Assembly: GCF_017874255.1 (NCBI RefSeq)
Contig: NZ_JAGGLD010000005.1
Span: 186,001-250,000, forward strand
Source: Paenibacillus shirakamiensis
Lineage (GTDB): Bacteria; Bacillota; Bacilli; Paenibacillales; Paenibacillaceae
Direction: 5' to 3'
DNA: 64,000 nucleotides
A model generated the notes under the pieces. The model did no database searches. It saw nothing but the letters and a program-made list of their open reading frames with translations, and was not told where the DNA came from. The translations under genes and the position numbers were made by a program. Shown one piece after another: positions 1 through 8,701 of the stretch (positions within the stretch are counted from its first letter, which is position 1; every line of letters begins with the position of its first letter).

Positions 1-428
1 GCATTCTTATCGAACATGATCGGAGCGGCGAGCGTGCTTCCATCTTTAGATAACTGAGCTTTCAGTGCAGGAAGAGGTACTTTATGTAAAGGAACGATAA
101 ATGTTTGCTCCGGCAAAGGGGATTTCTCCGTTTGTTCGGTCAGCTTCTGAATATGCGTGAGATCCTCATCTTTCAGTCCACCTTCCCGGTGCCACACGAT
201 AATCGCTGGAACCCCTTGTCCCGCCGGGAATTCTTTCTCTGAGAGCGCTTCTGCTTGAACGGAAGGCTTTTGATCGGATAGATTCGGACTGTTATTAATC
301 TCCTCTTTGTTAATACCAGGCCATAAAATGGTGAGTAATGCTACCAATACAACCCAGACGCCCAAGGTGATCCATTTTCCTCTTGGACCGGCTACCCATG
401 CTGCATAGCCCTTCTTTTGCTGTTCCAC
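1..428 (-). CDS. MMPL family (RND superfamily) transporter, N-terminal part
   Basis: Partial gene running off the left edge; only the first about 142 residues are visible. The GTG start at 428 is chosen because AAGGAGA lies 7 bases upstream and the nearby ATG at 436 is in another frame. The protein begins EQQKKGYAAWVAGP, has one hydrophobic segment at about residues 17-36 (ITLGVWVVLVALLTILW), then an extracytoplasmic stretch containing PAIIVWHREGGL. This layout is that of YdfJ/MmpL-type exporters, in which a first helix is followed by a large outside domain. The substrate cannot be told. A perfect inverted repeat upstream (506-527) suggests control by a TetR-type repressor not encoded in this window. 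Confidence 0.75.
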   Translation of the reverse strand, partial: MEQQKKGYAAWVAGPRGKWITLGVWVVLVALLTILWPGINKEEINNSPNLSDQKPSVQAEALSEKEFPAGQGVPAIIVWHREGGLKDEDLTHIQKLTEQTEKSPLPEQTFIVPLHKVPLPALKAQLSKDGSTLAAPIMFDKN

Positions 429-505
429 TTTCTCATCTCCTTGTATTCAATATCATCAACTTAGGGTAATTCAATATATAGGATGTTCCTATCTTAAAAA
501 GAGTA

Positions 506-527
506 TAAATGACCCACCGGTCATTTA
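506..527. promoter_or_regulatory. Perfect inverted repeat, probable TetR-family operator
   Basis: TAAATGACC-N4-GGTCATTTA, 9-bp perfect arms about 80 bases upstream of the MMPL transporter start. TGACC/GGTCA half-sites with a short spacer are typical of TetR-family operators in front of exporter genes. It is separated from the neighbouring ABC operon by a terminator, so the MMPL gene is the likely target. The regulator itself is not in the window. Confidence 0.55.
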
Positions 528-574
528 CAAGTGAACAGTTAAAGAACTTTCTAACCTCATAGGTATTACCAATA

Positions 575-607
575 AAAACCCCTTCTAAGCCTCTTAGAAG
601 GGGTTTT
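575..607 (-). terminator. Rho-independent terminator of the ABC exporter operon
   Basis: Stem AAAACCCCTTCTAA / TTAGAAGGGGTTTT (14 bp) with a 5-base loop. Read on the minus strand it is followed by T-rich sequence, placing it just after the second ABC gene. Confidence 0.85.
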
Positions 608-639
608 ACTCATGTAACTTTTATGGATAACTATCGTAA

Positions 640-2541
640 TTATGCACTTTCTGTACTGAATTGGCTATTGTAAAGATCGGCATAGAAGCCTTGCTCCATC
701 AGCAGTTCATGATGCGTTCCTTGCTCAATAACGGTACCATGATTCATAACCAGAATCAGATCTGCATCCCGTATGGTCGATAGACGGTGGGCGATTACAA
801 AGCTTGTTCTGCCTTGCATCAGCTCATTCATTGCCTTCTGGATGAGCACTTCCGTACGCGTATCTACGCTACTTGTCGCTTCATCCAGTATAAGAATCGC
901 TGGATCTGCCAGGATCGCACGTGCAATGGTGAGAAGCTGCTTTTGGCCTTGAGAAATATTCGAAGCTTCTTCATTCAAAATGGTATCATACCCCTCTGGA
1001 AGGGTCCGAATAAAATGATCAGCAAAGGCGGTCTTCGCTGCGTCCACTACCTCTTCCTCTGAAGCCCCTATGCGTCCATAAGCGATGTTGTCCCGGATGG
1101 TTCCATTGAATAGCCAAGTATCTTGCAAAACCATTCCAAACATCCCCCGAAGGTGAGCACGGGTCAGCTGAGTAATATCATTCCCATCAATGGTAATGCG
1201 TCCTGCATTCAACTCGTAAAAACGCATCAATAGATTAATAAGTGTCGTCTTCCCTGCACCTGTCGGGCCTACGATCGCAATAGTCTGGCCTTGCTTCACA
1301 TTAATATTCATATCTTCAATTAACGTCTGGCCTTCCTTGTACCCGAACTTCACGTGTTCAAAAGCTACATTGCCGCGAACATCCACATTCGGTGCATCCG
1401 TGGCTCTTGCTTGTATGCCATTCGCTATTCTTGCTTCAGGCACTTCTTCTTCCTCATCCAGCAATTCAAATACACGTTCCGCTGAAGCCACTGTGGATTG
1501 AATAATATTTGCAATATTTGCAGTTTGAGTGATCGGCATTGTGAACTGACGAACATACTGGATGAAAGCCTGAATATCCCCAATCGTAATCGTATTTTTG
1601 GTCACCATAATGCCACCAATTACGCTGATCAATACATAACTGATGTTACCTATGAAACTCATCACAGGCATAATCATGCCCGAAATAAACTGCGCCTTCC
1701 AGCCTGATTCATACAGTCGCTCGTTAATCTCGTCGAATTTCTCAATAGATTTGTCTTCATGTCCAAAGGCCTTAATTATTTTATGCCCCGTATACATCTC
1801 TTCGACATGTCCATTCAGTTCGCCCAAATTGCGTTGTTGGCCGATAAAATGCTTCTGGGAACGTCCAGCAATTGCCTTAATACCTAGGAAGCTGAGTGGC
1901 AAGGAGACTAGCGCAATCAGCGTAAGCCAAGGGCTAATGGTCAGCATCATAACCAGAACCCCGATAATAGTAAGCACAGAAGTGATAAGCTGCGTTAAGC
2001 TCTGTTGCAGCGTCGTACTGATGTTATCCACATCGTTCACTGCACGGCTCAAAATTTCTCCATTGGTTCTGGAGTCAAAGTATTTCAGCGGCAGTCGGCC
2101 AAGCTTATCATTCACATCTCGGCGCAGATCATAGACGGTCTTTTGGGATACCCCGGCCATAAGAAACTGCTGAATGTAGGTGAACAAAGAGCTCAGCAGA
2201 TACAGCCCTATTAAGATCATAATAATCTGCCAAATATAATCGAAATCGATATGGGCACCTGGAACGTGTTTCATTTTACCTATGAACCCTGTCAACAATT
2301 CTGTAGTAGCCTTCCCCATAATTTTAGGGCTGACAATACTGAAAATTGTACTGAGTACGGCCATCAAAATCACCAAAATAATCTGACCGCGGTGTGGACG
2401 AAGGTAGCCCATTAGACGTCTTAATGTACCTTTAAAATCTTTGGCTTTGTCCCCGGGCATTACCATCCCCGGTCCACCAGGGCCGTGCCCTCTTCCCATA
2501 CCTCCGCCTGCTGGAGGTCCGGATTTGTGATTGTCACTCAT
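640..2541 (-). CDS. ABC exporter half-transporter, subunit with the consensus catalytic glutamate
   Basis: 633-residue fused membrane-ATPase subunit of a type IV (multidrug-type) exporter. A Gly/Pro/Met-rich tail (residues 7-31) precedes six predicted membrane helices (about 50-345) and a nucleotide-binding domain. Walker A is GPTGAGKTT at about 423, the signature is ISQGQ (degenerate from LSGGQ), and Walker B ILILDEATSS keeps the catalytic Glu. The partner 2538-4265 has the reverse defects, so the two should form a heterodimer with one consensus and one degenerate site, as known for TM287/288, LmrCD and BmrCD. The ATG overlaps the partner's stop by 4 bases, giving translational coupling in one MarR-led operon. 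Substrate unknown; drugs or lipids are typical of the family. Confidence 0.9.
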   Translation of the reverse strand: MSDNHKSGPPAGGGMGRGHGPGGPGMVMPGDKAKDFKGTLRRLMGYLRPHRGQIILVILMAVLSTIFSIVSPKIMGKATTELLTGFIGKMKHVPGAHIDFDYIWQIIMILIGLYLLSSLFTYIQQFLMAGVSQKTVYDLRRDVNDKLGRLPLKYFDSRTNGEILSRAVNDVDNISTTLQQSLTQLITSVLTIIGVLVMMLTISPWLTLIALVSLPLSFLGIKAIAGRSQKHFIGQQRNLGELNGHVEEMYTGHKIIKAFGHEDKSIEKFDEINERLYESGWKAQFISGMIMPVMSFIGNISYVLISVIGGIMVTKNTITIGDIQAFIQYVRQFTMPITQTANIANIIQSTVASAERVFELLDEEEEVPEARIANGIQARATDAPNVDVRGNVAFEHVKFGYKEGQTLIEDMNINVKQGQTIAIVGPTGAGKTTLINLLMRFYELNAGRITIDGNDITQLTRAHLRGMFGMVLQDTWLFNGTIRDNIAYGRIGASEEEVVDAAKTAFADHFIRTLPEGYDTILNEEASNISQGQKQLLTIARAILADPAILILDEATSSVDTRTEVLIQKAMNELMQGRTSFVIAHRLSTIRDADLILVMNHGTVIEQGTHHELLMEQGFYADLYNSQFSTESA

Positions 2542-4265
2542 GCGATCTCCTCCTCAGACAACTGGGATAATACAATCTCCCGGTATACGTTGCTCGTCTC
2601 CATTAATTCTTCATGTGTACCCATTCCCGCAATACGGCTGTGCTCCAGCACAATGATGCGATCGGCATCTTTGACTGTGCTTACGCGCTGAGCCACTATT
2701 AAGACCGTAGATTCCCCCGTCTCCTGCTTCAGGGCAGCGCGCAGTCTTGCATCTGTCTTAAAGTCCAGCGCGGAGAAGCTATCATCAAATATATAAATCT
2801 CGGGTTTACGAACTAACGCTCTAGCAATCGAAAGCCGCTGCTTCTGTCCACCAGATACATTGGATCCGCCTTGAGCCATGTGAGCATCGTATCCTTCTTC
2901 CATCTCTCCGATAAATTCAGCAGCTTGAGCAACCTTAGCCGCGTGAACAACCTCCTCTTCAGAAGCTTCCTGGTTACCATATCGAATATTATCGTTAATA
3001 GATCCAGAGAACAGCACGGCCTTCTGCGGCACAAAACCGATTCTCGAGCGAAGATCGGCCTGCGAGATTTCACGGATATCCTGACCGTCCACTTGAATCG
3101 AGCCGCTATCTACTTCATAAAAGCGGGGAATGAGGTGAATTAACGTTGTTTTCCCAGAACCCGTGCCTCCAATAATGGCGGTAACTTCGCCAGGATAAGC
3201 TTCAAATGTGATATCGGATAAGGCGGGTTCTTCTGCCCCTGGATAACTGAAGCTAACATTGTTAAAGGATACGTGTCCACGCTCAAGCGAAGCCTTCGCA
3301 GGCTCCACAGGATCTTTAATTACTGGAACCATATCAAGTACCTCATTAATCCGACTAGCAGAAGCAGCAGCTCTCGGAATCATGACGAACATGACGGATA
3401 CCATGATGAACGAGAACATAATTTGCATCGCGTATTGGAGGAAGGCCATCAAATCACCAACCCCCATATAGCCCCCATCAATACGTTTTCCTCCGAACCA
3501 GATGATGGCAATCGATGAAATATTCAGAACCAACATCATTACGGGCATCATCGCCGCCATGATTCGGTTCACCTGAATACTGGTGTCTGTCAGGTCTTTA
3601 TTGGCCTTTTTGAAGCGTCCTGCTTCATGTCCCGTCCGATTAAAAGCACGAATGACCCGAATTCCAGTGAGCCCTTCACGTAATACGAGATTAAGGCGGT
3701 CAATTCGCTTTTGTATAATTTTGAACAGAGGTATGCCCCGACTTGCAATCAAGAAGATTGCGCCCATTAGCACAGGAATAACCACTAGAAAAATAATGGA
3801 TAACGTTTTGTCCTTGGACAAAGCCATAATAATTCCGCCAACTGCTAGGAGTGGTGCACTAACCATCATCCGCATCATCATTAACAGCACTTGCTGAATT
3901 TGGGTTATATCATTGGTCGTCCGCGTGATTAAAGAAGCCGTACCGATTTTATCGAACTCTTCTAGAGAGAAACGCTCCACATGGGAGAAAACGCTGCTTC
4001 TTAGTTTCTTCCCGAAGCCTGTTGCAACCTTGGAAGAGAAATAACTGGCCGCTACAGATGCCGCCATACCAATAATTGAGATACCTAGCATATACAAGCC
4101 AATTTTTTCAATATACCGAATGTCTCCCTTGACCACACCTCTATTTACGATGTCAGACAATAAGGTCGGTAAGTATAAATCAGCCATCGATTGAAGAAAT
4201 ACTAATAGAATCACGAACCCTACAAACAGTCGATAGGGTTTTAGGAATCGGAAAATCTTAATCAC
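2538..4265 (-). CDS. ABC exporter half-transporter, subunit with degenerate catalytic site
   Basis: 575-residue membrane-ATPase subunit, partner of 640-2541. The GTG start at 4265 has AAGGAG about 10 bases upstream; a nearby ATG in another frame stops at once. Six membrane helices occupy about residues 12-300. The ATPase domain has Walker A GGTGSGKTT, an intact signature VSGGQ, and Walker B IYIFDDSFSALD, in which the usual catalytic Glu is Asp. In heterodimeric exporters this Asp-containing Walker B pairs with the partner's degenerate signature (here ISQGQ) to form the weak ATP site. It starts 16 bases after the MarR gene and overlaps the next gene by ATGA. Confidence 0.9.
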   Translation of the reverse strand: MIKIFRFLKPYRLFVGFVILLVFLQSMADLYLPTLLSDIVNRGVVKGDIRYIEKIGLYMLGISIIGMAASVAASYFSSKVATGFGKKLRSSVFSHVERFSLEEFDKIGTASLITRTTNDITQIQQVLLMMMRMMVSAPLLAVGGIIMALSKDKTLSIIFLVVIPVLMGAIFLIASRGIPLFKIIQKRIDRLNLVLREGLTGIRVIRAFNRTGHEAGRFKKANKDLTDTSIQVNRIMAAMMPVMMLVLNISSIAIIWFGGKRIDGGYMGVGDLMAFLQYAMQIMFSFIMVSVMFVMIPRAAASASRINEVLDMVPVIKDPVEPAKASLERGHVSFNNVSFSYPGAEEPALSDITFEAYPGEVTAIIGGTGSGKTTLIHLIPRFYEVDSGSIQVDGQDIREISQADLRSRIGFVPQKAVLFSGSINDNIRYGNQEASEEEVVHAAKVAQAAEFIGEMEEGYDAHMAQGGSNVSGGQKQRLSIARALVRKPEIYIFDDSFSALDFKTDARLRAALKQETGESTVLIVAQRVSTVKDADRIIVLEHSRIAGMGTHEELMETSNVYREIVLSQLSEEEIA

Positions 4266-4281
4266 AATGCGCTCATCTCCT

Positions 4282-4743
4282 TCATTCAGCTTTGTCCGGT
4301 CGATTACTCATAAACTCCGCCACTTCTTCTAACAAATCTGCCAACTGCTCACTTCGCTGCGTACCCAGATGTTCGATGAGATCATCAAACCTTCCGAACA
4401 AGGCTTCCCTAGCCTTAGCAATAGAGGCATGCCCTTCATCGGTCAGAGTCACACGGACTACTCTACGATCATCTTGATCCATACGCCGCTCAACTAATCC
4501 TTGTGTCTCTAGGCTGTTGATGAGCTGAGTAACTGTAGGAGATGTAACCTCAAGCCCCGAACTTATCTCGGATATAGTCATGCCGAGTGCATTGAAAGAC
4601 AAACCTCGCTTAACATAGAACAGCAATTTCATTTCACTCGGTCGATGGGATGCTTCGGCTCCCCGTCTCCAATTCGCTTTCCTCACACGATCAAAGGCAC
4701 GGAATAAACGCTGACCGGTGGAATGTTGTTCATGAGAACTCAA
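4282..4743 (-). CDS. MarR family transcriptional regulator of the ABC exporter operon
   Basis: 153-residue winged-helix regulator, first gene of an operon with the two ABC exporter genes. The recognition region MTISEISSGLEVTSPTVTQ followed by LINSLETQGLVERR and the wing DQDDRRVVRVTLT is typical MarR. A TTG start at 4743 is inferred, with AAGGGGGG about 8 bases upstream and no in-frame ATG nearby. Family members bind short palindromes over their own promoter and are released by small-molecule ligands. Two palindromes lie in the promoter region (4762-4774 and 4777-4791), which fits autorepression and drug- or stress-induced export. Confidence 0.85.
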   Translation of the reverse strand: MSSHEQHSTGQRLFRAFDRVRKANWRRGAEASHRPSEMKLLFYVKRGLSFNALGMTISEISSGLEVTSPTVTQLINSLETQGLVERRMDQDDRRVVRVTLTDEGHASIAKAREALFGRFDDLIEHLGTQRSEQLADLLEEVAEFMSNRPDKAE

Positions 4744-4761
4744 TTCAAGTCCCCCCTTTAG

Positions 4762-4791
4762 TTATACAGTATAATAATTAGGTAACCTAAT
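4762..4791. promoter_or_regulatory. Adjacent palindromes upstream of the MarR-ABC operon
   Basis: TTATAC-A-GTATAA (4762-4774) and ATTAGGT-A-ACCTAAT (4777-4791) lie 3 bases apart, 20-50 bases upstream of the MarR start. A -10-like TATACT on the minus strand falls within the first. These are the best candidates for MarR binding; no good -35 is visible. Confidence 0.5.
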
Positions 4792-4854
4792 ATATTGTAA
4801 GGCTAATTATAAGAACACCGAATAGGAAAGTCAAGACGGGATTACTTACAAAAA

Positions 4855-4893
4855 ATCCACACTTAAGTCCTCTTTAAAGGCTATAGTGTGGAT
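4855..4893 (-). terminator. Rho-independent terminator after pdaA
   Basis: Stem ATCCACACT / AGTGTGGAT with an inner CCTTTAAAG/G pairing; on the minus strand it is followed by TTTTTT. It ends the pdaA transcript. Confidence 0.75.
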
Positions 4894-4953
4894 CTCATAT
4901 AGGCTTGGCGCAACAGTTACTCTTGACTCTGAATTAGAAAGAGAGCCGCCGTA

Positions 4954-5784
4954 TCAAGGCTCTATAGGGGGAGCTACCTTCGTAGGAATTTGCTTGGCAT
5001 CCTTGGCTTGATTTGGATTTCTATGGGGTAAATCATTTAGACTTTTGAACGTATATCCTTGTTTGCGTACATTATCAATAATCGCTCTGAGCACTTCTGC
5101 ATTGTCCTTCGATACAGAATGAAGAAGGAGGACCGTACCCGGATGAAGTTGACCCATTACTTTCTGATACGCATATTCCCCACCCTTCTGATCTTTCGTG
5201 TCCCAATCTTTATAGGCCGCAGACCAGAATACACTTGTATAGCCTTCTTTGGCAGATACACGAAGCGTTCGATCATTAAAAATTCCTCGTGGAGGTCGTA
5301 CAAAAGCCATTTCCTGCACCCCCGTTAAGTCTGCCACTCCCTTCTTCACTTGTGCTAGCTCACTTATGATCTTCTCATCGGATACGGTAGTCATATCGGG
5401 ATGACTCCAAGAGTGATTGCCAATCAAATGACCTTCAGCGACCATACGTTTGATGAGTTCTGGCTGATCTTTGATGTAGTGACCTGTGACGAAAAAGATA
5501 GCGGGGACCTGTTTGGACTGGAGCGTATCAAGAATAGAAGCCGTGTACCCATTCTCATAACCATTATCAAAGGTTAAGTAGATTTCCTTTTGCTTGGTAT
5601 CCCCGGTAAATATCGCACCATTCTTATCAATAATGTCTTTGAAGCCCTCTTCATTTATAGAAGGCATACTGCCCTTTACACTTTTCTTAAATCCGAAATG
5701 AAATGGCTGATCCGCAGATGTTGCCGCAGGTAAGGACATACTGATAGCACATGCCATGACCACAGATAAAAATATACGTCTCAT
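4954..5784 (-). CDS. pdaA: Spore cortex delta-lactam-biosynthetic polysaccharide deacetylase PdaA
   Basis: 276 residues with a cleavable signal peptide (about 1-24, ending ATSADQ), so exported. The NodB deacetylase fold is clear: LTFDNG at 69-74 (PdaA-type FDNG rather than FDDG), zinc ligands HSWSH at 124-128, RPPRG at 163-167 and LLLHS around 220-223. FDNGYENGY and FVTGHYIKDQPELIKRM closely match Bacillus PdaA as I remember it. PdaA removes the N-acetyl group from muramic acid so that muramic delta-lactam, needed for germination-linked cortex hydrolysis, can form. RBS AAAGGGAGAT precedes the ATG. It is monocistronic; I could not identify a convincing sigma-G promoter, although the family is expressed in the forespore. 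Confidence 0.88.
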   Translation of the reverse strand: MRRIFLSVVMACAISMSLPAATSADQPFHFGFKKSVKGSMPSINEEGFKDIIDKNGAIFTGDTKQKEIYLTFDNGYENGYTASILDTLQSKQVPAIFFVTGHYIKDQPELIKRMVAEGHLIGNHSWSHPDMTTVSDEKIISELAQVKKGVADLTGVQEMAFVRPPRGIFNDRTLRVSAKEGYTSVFWSAAYKDWDTKDQKGGEYAYQKVMGQLHPGTVLLLHSVSKDNAEVLRAIIDNVRKQGYTFKSLNDLPHRNPNQAKDAKQIPTKVAPPIEP

Positions 5785-5939
5785 CGGTTATCTCCCTTTC
5801 ATGGTTTTCACTGTATATTCTTTAATGTCTGTCCGTATCCATGGTTCTATACATTCTATATCTCTGTCCATCTCGAAAAGATGATGAGCCTAGCCAAATA
5901 TAGTATGATCAATGTTAGGAATAGAAAGGTAGGTAATGT

Positions 5940-6998
5940 ATGGAGACGAACCCCAAACCCTCTGCTAAAAAAAATCCTTTATGGTATATCGGAGCCTTTG
6001 TGCTTCTCCAAGGTAAATACCTGCTAGCGCTACTTAAATTTAGCAAGTTAGGTGGCGTACTATTATCCATGGCGATTTCCGTTGGCGCCTATGCAATCAT
6101 TTTCCCATGGAGCTTCTCTATAGGTCTCGTCTCACTCCTGCTCATTCATGAATTAGGTCATGTTATTGCTGCTAAGCAGAAGAAACTACCTGTATCTGCT
6201 CCCTTGTTCATTCCTTTTTTGGGTGCACTGATTACGATGAAGAGGAACCCAAGAGATGCTCAGACGGAGGCCTATATTGCTTTAGGCGGACCGATTTTGG
6301 GGAGTATAGGTGCCCTAGGATTTTTTATAGCTGGCTATATGCTCGATAATGAGCTTTTATATCACCTTGCCAATGTAGGATTCTTCTTGAATTTAATTAA
6401 TTTGCTCCCGATTCAGCCGCTAGATGGTGGACGCATTGCTACTGCTGTCTCTAGATGGTTATGGGCTGTAGGATTAGTCGGGGGATTATTCGTCATTATC
6501 TATATGAGAGCTCCGATATTTATGGTCATCTGGGCCTTATTTGCTTGGGATCTGTATCAAAAGTACGGACGACGTCGGAAGAATGATCCGACTACCCACA
6601 TCGGAGGAGCTTTTGATCTTTCGGTGGAGGAACTGCGCCTAACAGGCGCCATTATTCCAGGGACAGAACATCATAGGGAACTTCCCTTCACTACGTACAG
6701 TACACTCGATGGACAACAAGTCGTTTTAGCTACTTGGGATGCACTTCAGTTCGAAGGACTGATTCATGTGCCAAGACAGATGATCATTCATAAAGTAAAA
6801 GTGGTTGGCGTAGAACATCAACAGCAAGAAGATGGCCTCCATCTAAAAATCAAGTGCCAAGTGGAATGTTCACCTTATGAGAATGATCGATACTATGAGG
6901 TCCCTACCCATGTGCGCATCAAATTCGGCACAACGTATGCCCTCTTAGCCGTTGCTCTTGCCTACATGATGTGGTTTACACACACGATGACTACATGA
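5940..6998 (+). CDS. Site-2 protease family (M50) membrane zinc metalloprotease
   Basis: 352-residue polytopic membrane protein. The zinc site HELGH is at residues 70-74 in a hydrophobic helix, and the second motif LLPIQPLDGG at about 155-164 supplies the third ligand Asp162. Hydrophobic segments precede and follow, then a soluble domain (about 205-330), then a last hydrophobic stretch (ALLAVALAYMMWF). M50 enzymes cut substrates inside the membrane, for example anti-sigma factors. The gene stands alone between pdaA and a terminator, but an ECF sigma and membrane anti-sigma factor follow directly, making the anti-sigma a possible substrate (inference). The ATG at 5940 has a weak AAAGGTAGG site upstream. 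Confidence 0.8.
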   Translation: METNPKPSAKKNPLWYIGAFVLLQGKYLLALLKFSKLGGVLLSMAISVGAYAIIFPWSFSIGLVSLLLIHELGHVIAAKQKKLPVSAPLFIPFLGALITMKRNPRDAQTEAYIALGGPILGSIGALGFFIAGYMLDNELLYHLANVGFFLNLINLLPIQPLDGGRIATAVSRWLWAVGLVGGLFVIIYMRAPIFMVIWALFAWDLYQKYGRRRKNDPTTHIGGAFDLSVEELRLTGAIIPGTEHHRELPFTTYSTLDGQQVVLATWDALQFEGLIHVPRQMIIHKVKVVGVEHQQQEDGLHLKIKCQVECSPYENDRYYEVPTHVRIKFGTTYALLAVALAYMMWFTHTMTT

Positions 6999-7027
6999 AG
7001 CTTAGGCTTATTTCTTCTAATGTTAAC

Positions 7028-7060
7028 AACCGCTCTCCATATGGGGAGCGGTTTTGTGTT
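7028..7060 (+). terminator. Terminator after the M50 protease gene
   Basis: Stem AACCGCTC-T-CC / GG-G-GAGCGGTT with an ATAT loop, followed by TTGTGTTT. It separates the protease from the ECF sigma operon. Confidence 0.75.
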
Positions 7061-7179
7061 TAATTTCAGCAGATTAGGAATACACCGTATGCTCATAACA
7101 GGTTGCTCACTTTTTTTATCAGCTACCTGTATACTTTTGTCCCCTAGAACCGTTATAGAAACGAAAGGAGGCCAAAGAC

Positions 7180-7677
7180 GTGAGCTCCCAAGAAGAACAA
7201 TGGACCCAGATTCACATGAATAAACTTTATCATTATCTAGTGAAACGGGGAGCATCTCGGGAAGATGCCAAAGATATCGTCCAAGAAGCATTTTACCGAT
7301 CCTTCCTATATGCTTCAGGGATACCGATTGCTCAGCGTGCTGCTTGGATTTTCAAAGTAGCTCTTCATCTCCACTATGACATGCACCGTGTCTCGCATCG
7401 AACCAGAGCTTTCTCTCCAACGGAGGAAACCACCTCATCTGAGCGAACTCCCGAAGACCACTGCTTACACCAAGAATCCATCGAAGACTTACATAGAGTA
7501 ATGAATACACTCTCCCCCACCTACAAGACGATGCTGCAACTAAGATACGATGAAGAACAAAGTTACCAAGAGATTAGCGATGCTATGAACATGACCCCTA
7601 GCACCGTTAAAACCTACTTAGCACGAGCAAAAAAACAGCTAGCCAAGCTGTATAGGAGGCTGAATAATCATGAATGA
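7180..7677 (+). CDS. ECF-type RNA polymerase sigma factor (SigM-like)
   Basis: 165 residues, GTG start with AAAGGAGG 8 bases upstream. Region 2 is recognisable in REDAKDIVQEAFYRSFLYA and the RAAWIFKVALHLHYDMHR segment; region 4 is the helix-turn-helix SYQEISDAMNMTPSTVKTYL followed by ARAKKQL. It lacks regions 1 and 3, as expected for ECF factors. The stop overlaps the start of the downstream anti-sigma gene by 8 bases, the usual arrangement for a co-expressed sigma and its membrane inhibitor. The organisation resembles Bacillus sigM-yhdL (envelope stress), but I cannot assign orthology. I found no clear autoregulatory AAC/CGTC promoter upstream. Confidence 0.85.
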   Translation: MSSQEEQWTQIHMNKLYHYLVKRGASREDAKDIVQEAFYRSFLYASGIPIAQRAAWIFKVALHLHYDMHRVSHRTRAFSPTEETTSSERTPEDHCLHQESIEDLHRVMNTLSPTYKTMLQLRYDEEQSYQEISDAMNMTPSTVKTYLARAKKQLAKLYRRLNNHE

Positions 7678-8668
7678 GCATGAGCATGAGCTTGAACAAG
7701 GACAGAAGGAATACCACAACTCAACCGATGACCCTTTTCAAAAAGGAACCGTCCAACGCATGTTCGTGCGGGCCAATCGCATAACCTTGTTAAGGAATAT
7801 TTTTATTTCCACCCTAGTAAGTCTGATGCTACTTACAGGCATTTATCTGATCAATGAATATCTGCTTCGAAAGACGGGCTGGAACATCATTTCCCCATTA
7901 GAGCTCAACAAACGTATAACGGGACCCAACCTATACATGGATAAACCTCAGATTCATAAAGGCTTGCTTCGAGGTTCCGTAACCTTTCAAGAGTATAAAG
8001 TGATTGAGAACAGAGTTATCCCTTGGGACGATCATGATTTGCAGTATAATTTGTTGTTCTCTAGAAAAGCCGAGATTCTGAGCGGAAGTAGTGCGGAAGT
8101 TCGAATAGAGGAGGAAGGGCAGACTCGATTCATGAATGACAAAAGTGGCGAAAGGCAGATGCTCTTTTACCATCCAAGCCTGAAGTACAAGAACTACATG
8201 CAAGATCTTACCTTACTCAATCAGATACATGAAGACTCTTATATTGAGATGGGAATTTCCCTAGATAAAGGGTATACGCTGCAAGAAGTTGACCACATGC
8301 TCCCATCTGGAGTGCATCCAACTTGGTATTGGGTGGACAGCTATAACTCAGGGGATCTCGAGCTTATGAAAAATAACCCCTTACGTGCCGAAGAACTATA
8401 CGGTTTTCAAGATTATTCGGATCGATTATCAAAAGGAACTCGAAATACGGAAGCCACTTTCCTAAAAGACGTTCAAAATGTGATGAAATGTTCTAATGTC
8501 TACTACGCTACGCAGGCAACAAAAGTATATCAAGCTGCCCAATCCCATCAACAACGTGGCATGATTATTGGCCTTGTCGTCACCGGGACTCGGGATCAGC
8601 TCACACAGCTACAGCGTATCCCCACCATCAAAGCTGCTGCGCTAGGAGCAACGGTGGATAAGTACTAA
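7670..8668 (+). CDS. Membrane-bound anti-sigma factor (YhdL-like)
   Basis: 332 residues. A cytoplasmic N-terminus (1-42) should bind the sigma factor, one transmembrane helix follows (about 43-66, NIFISTLVSLMLLTGIYLI), and a large extracytoplasmic domain (67-332) should sense the signal. The length and layout match the Sigma_reg_N / Sigma_reg_C proteins such as Bacillus YhdL, where the outside part contains stretches like GISLDKGYTLQEVDHMLP and a closing GLVVTGTRDQLTQL. It overlaps the sigma gene by 8 bases, so the pair is translationally coupled. Release of the sigma factor could involve the neighbouring M50 protease (inference only). Confidence 0.78.
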   Translation: MNEHEHELEQGQKEYHNSTDDPFQKGTVQRMFVRANRITLLRNIFISTLVSLMLLTGIYLINEYLLRKTGWNIISPLELNKRITGPNLYMDKPQIHKGLLRGSVTFQEYKVIENRVIPWDDHDLQYNLLFSRKAEILSGSSAEVRIEEEGQTRFMNDKSGERQMLFYHPSLKYKNYMQDLTLLNQIHEDSYIEMGISLDKGYTLQEVDHMLPSGVHPTWYWVDSYNSGDLELMKNNPLRAEELYGFQDYSDRLSKGTRNTEATFLKDVQNVMKCSNVYYATQATKVYQAAQSHQQRGMIIGLVVTGTRDQLTQLQRIPTIKAAALGATVDKY

Positions 8669-8701
8669 GTTGTCTTTTGAATTTTAACGGTCATCACCGA
8701 G

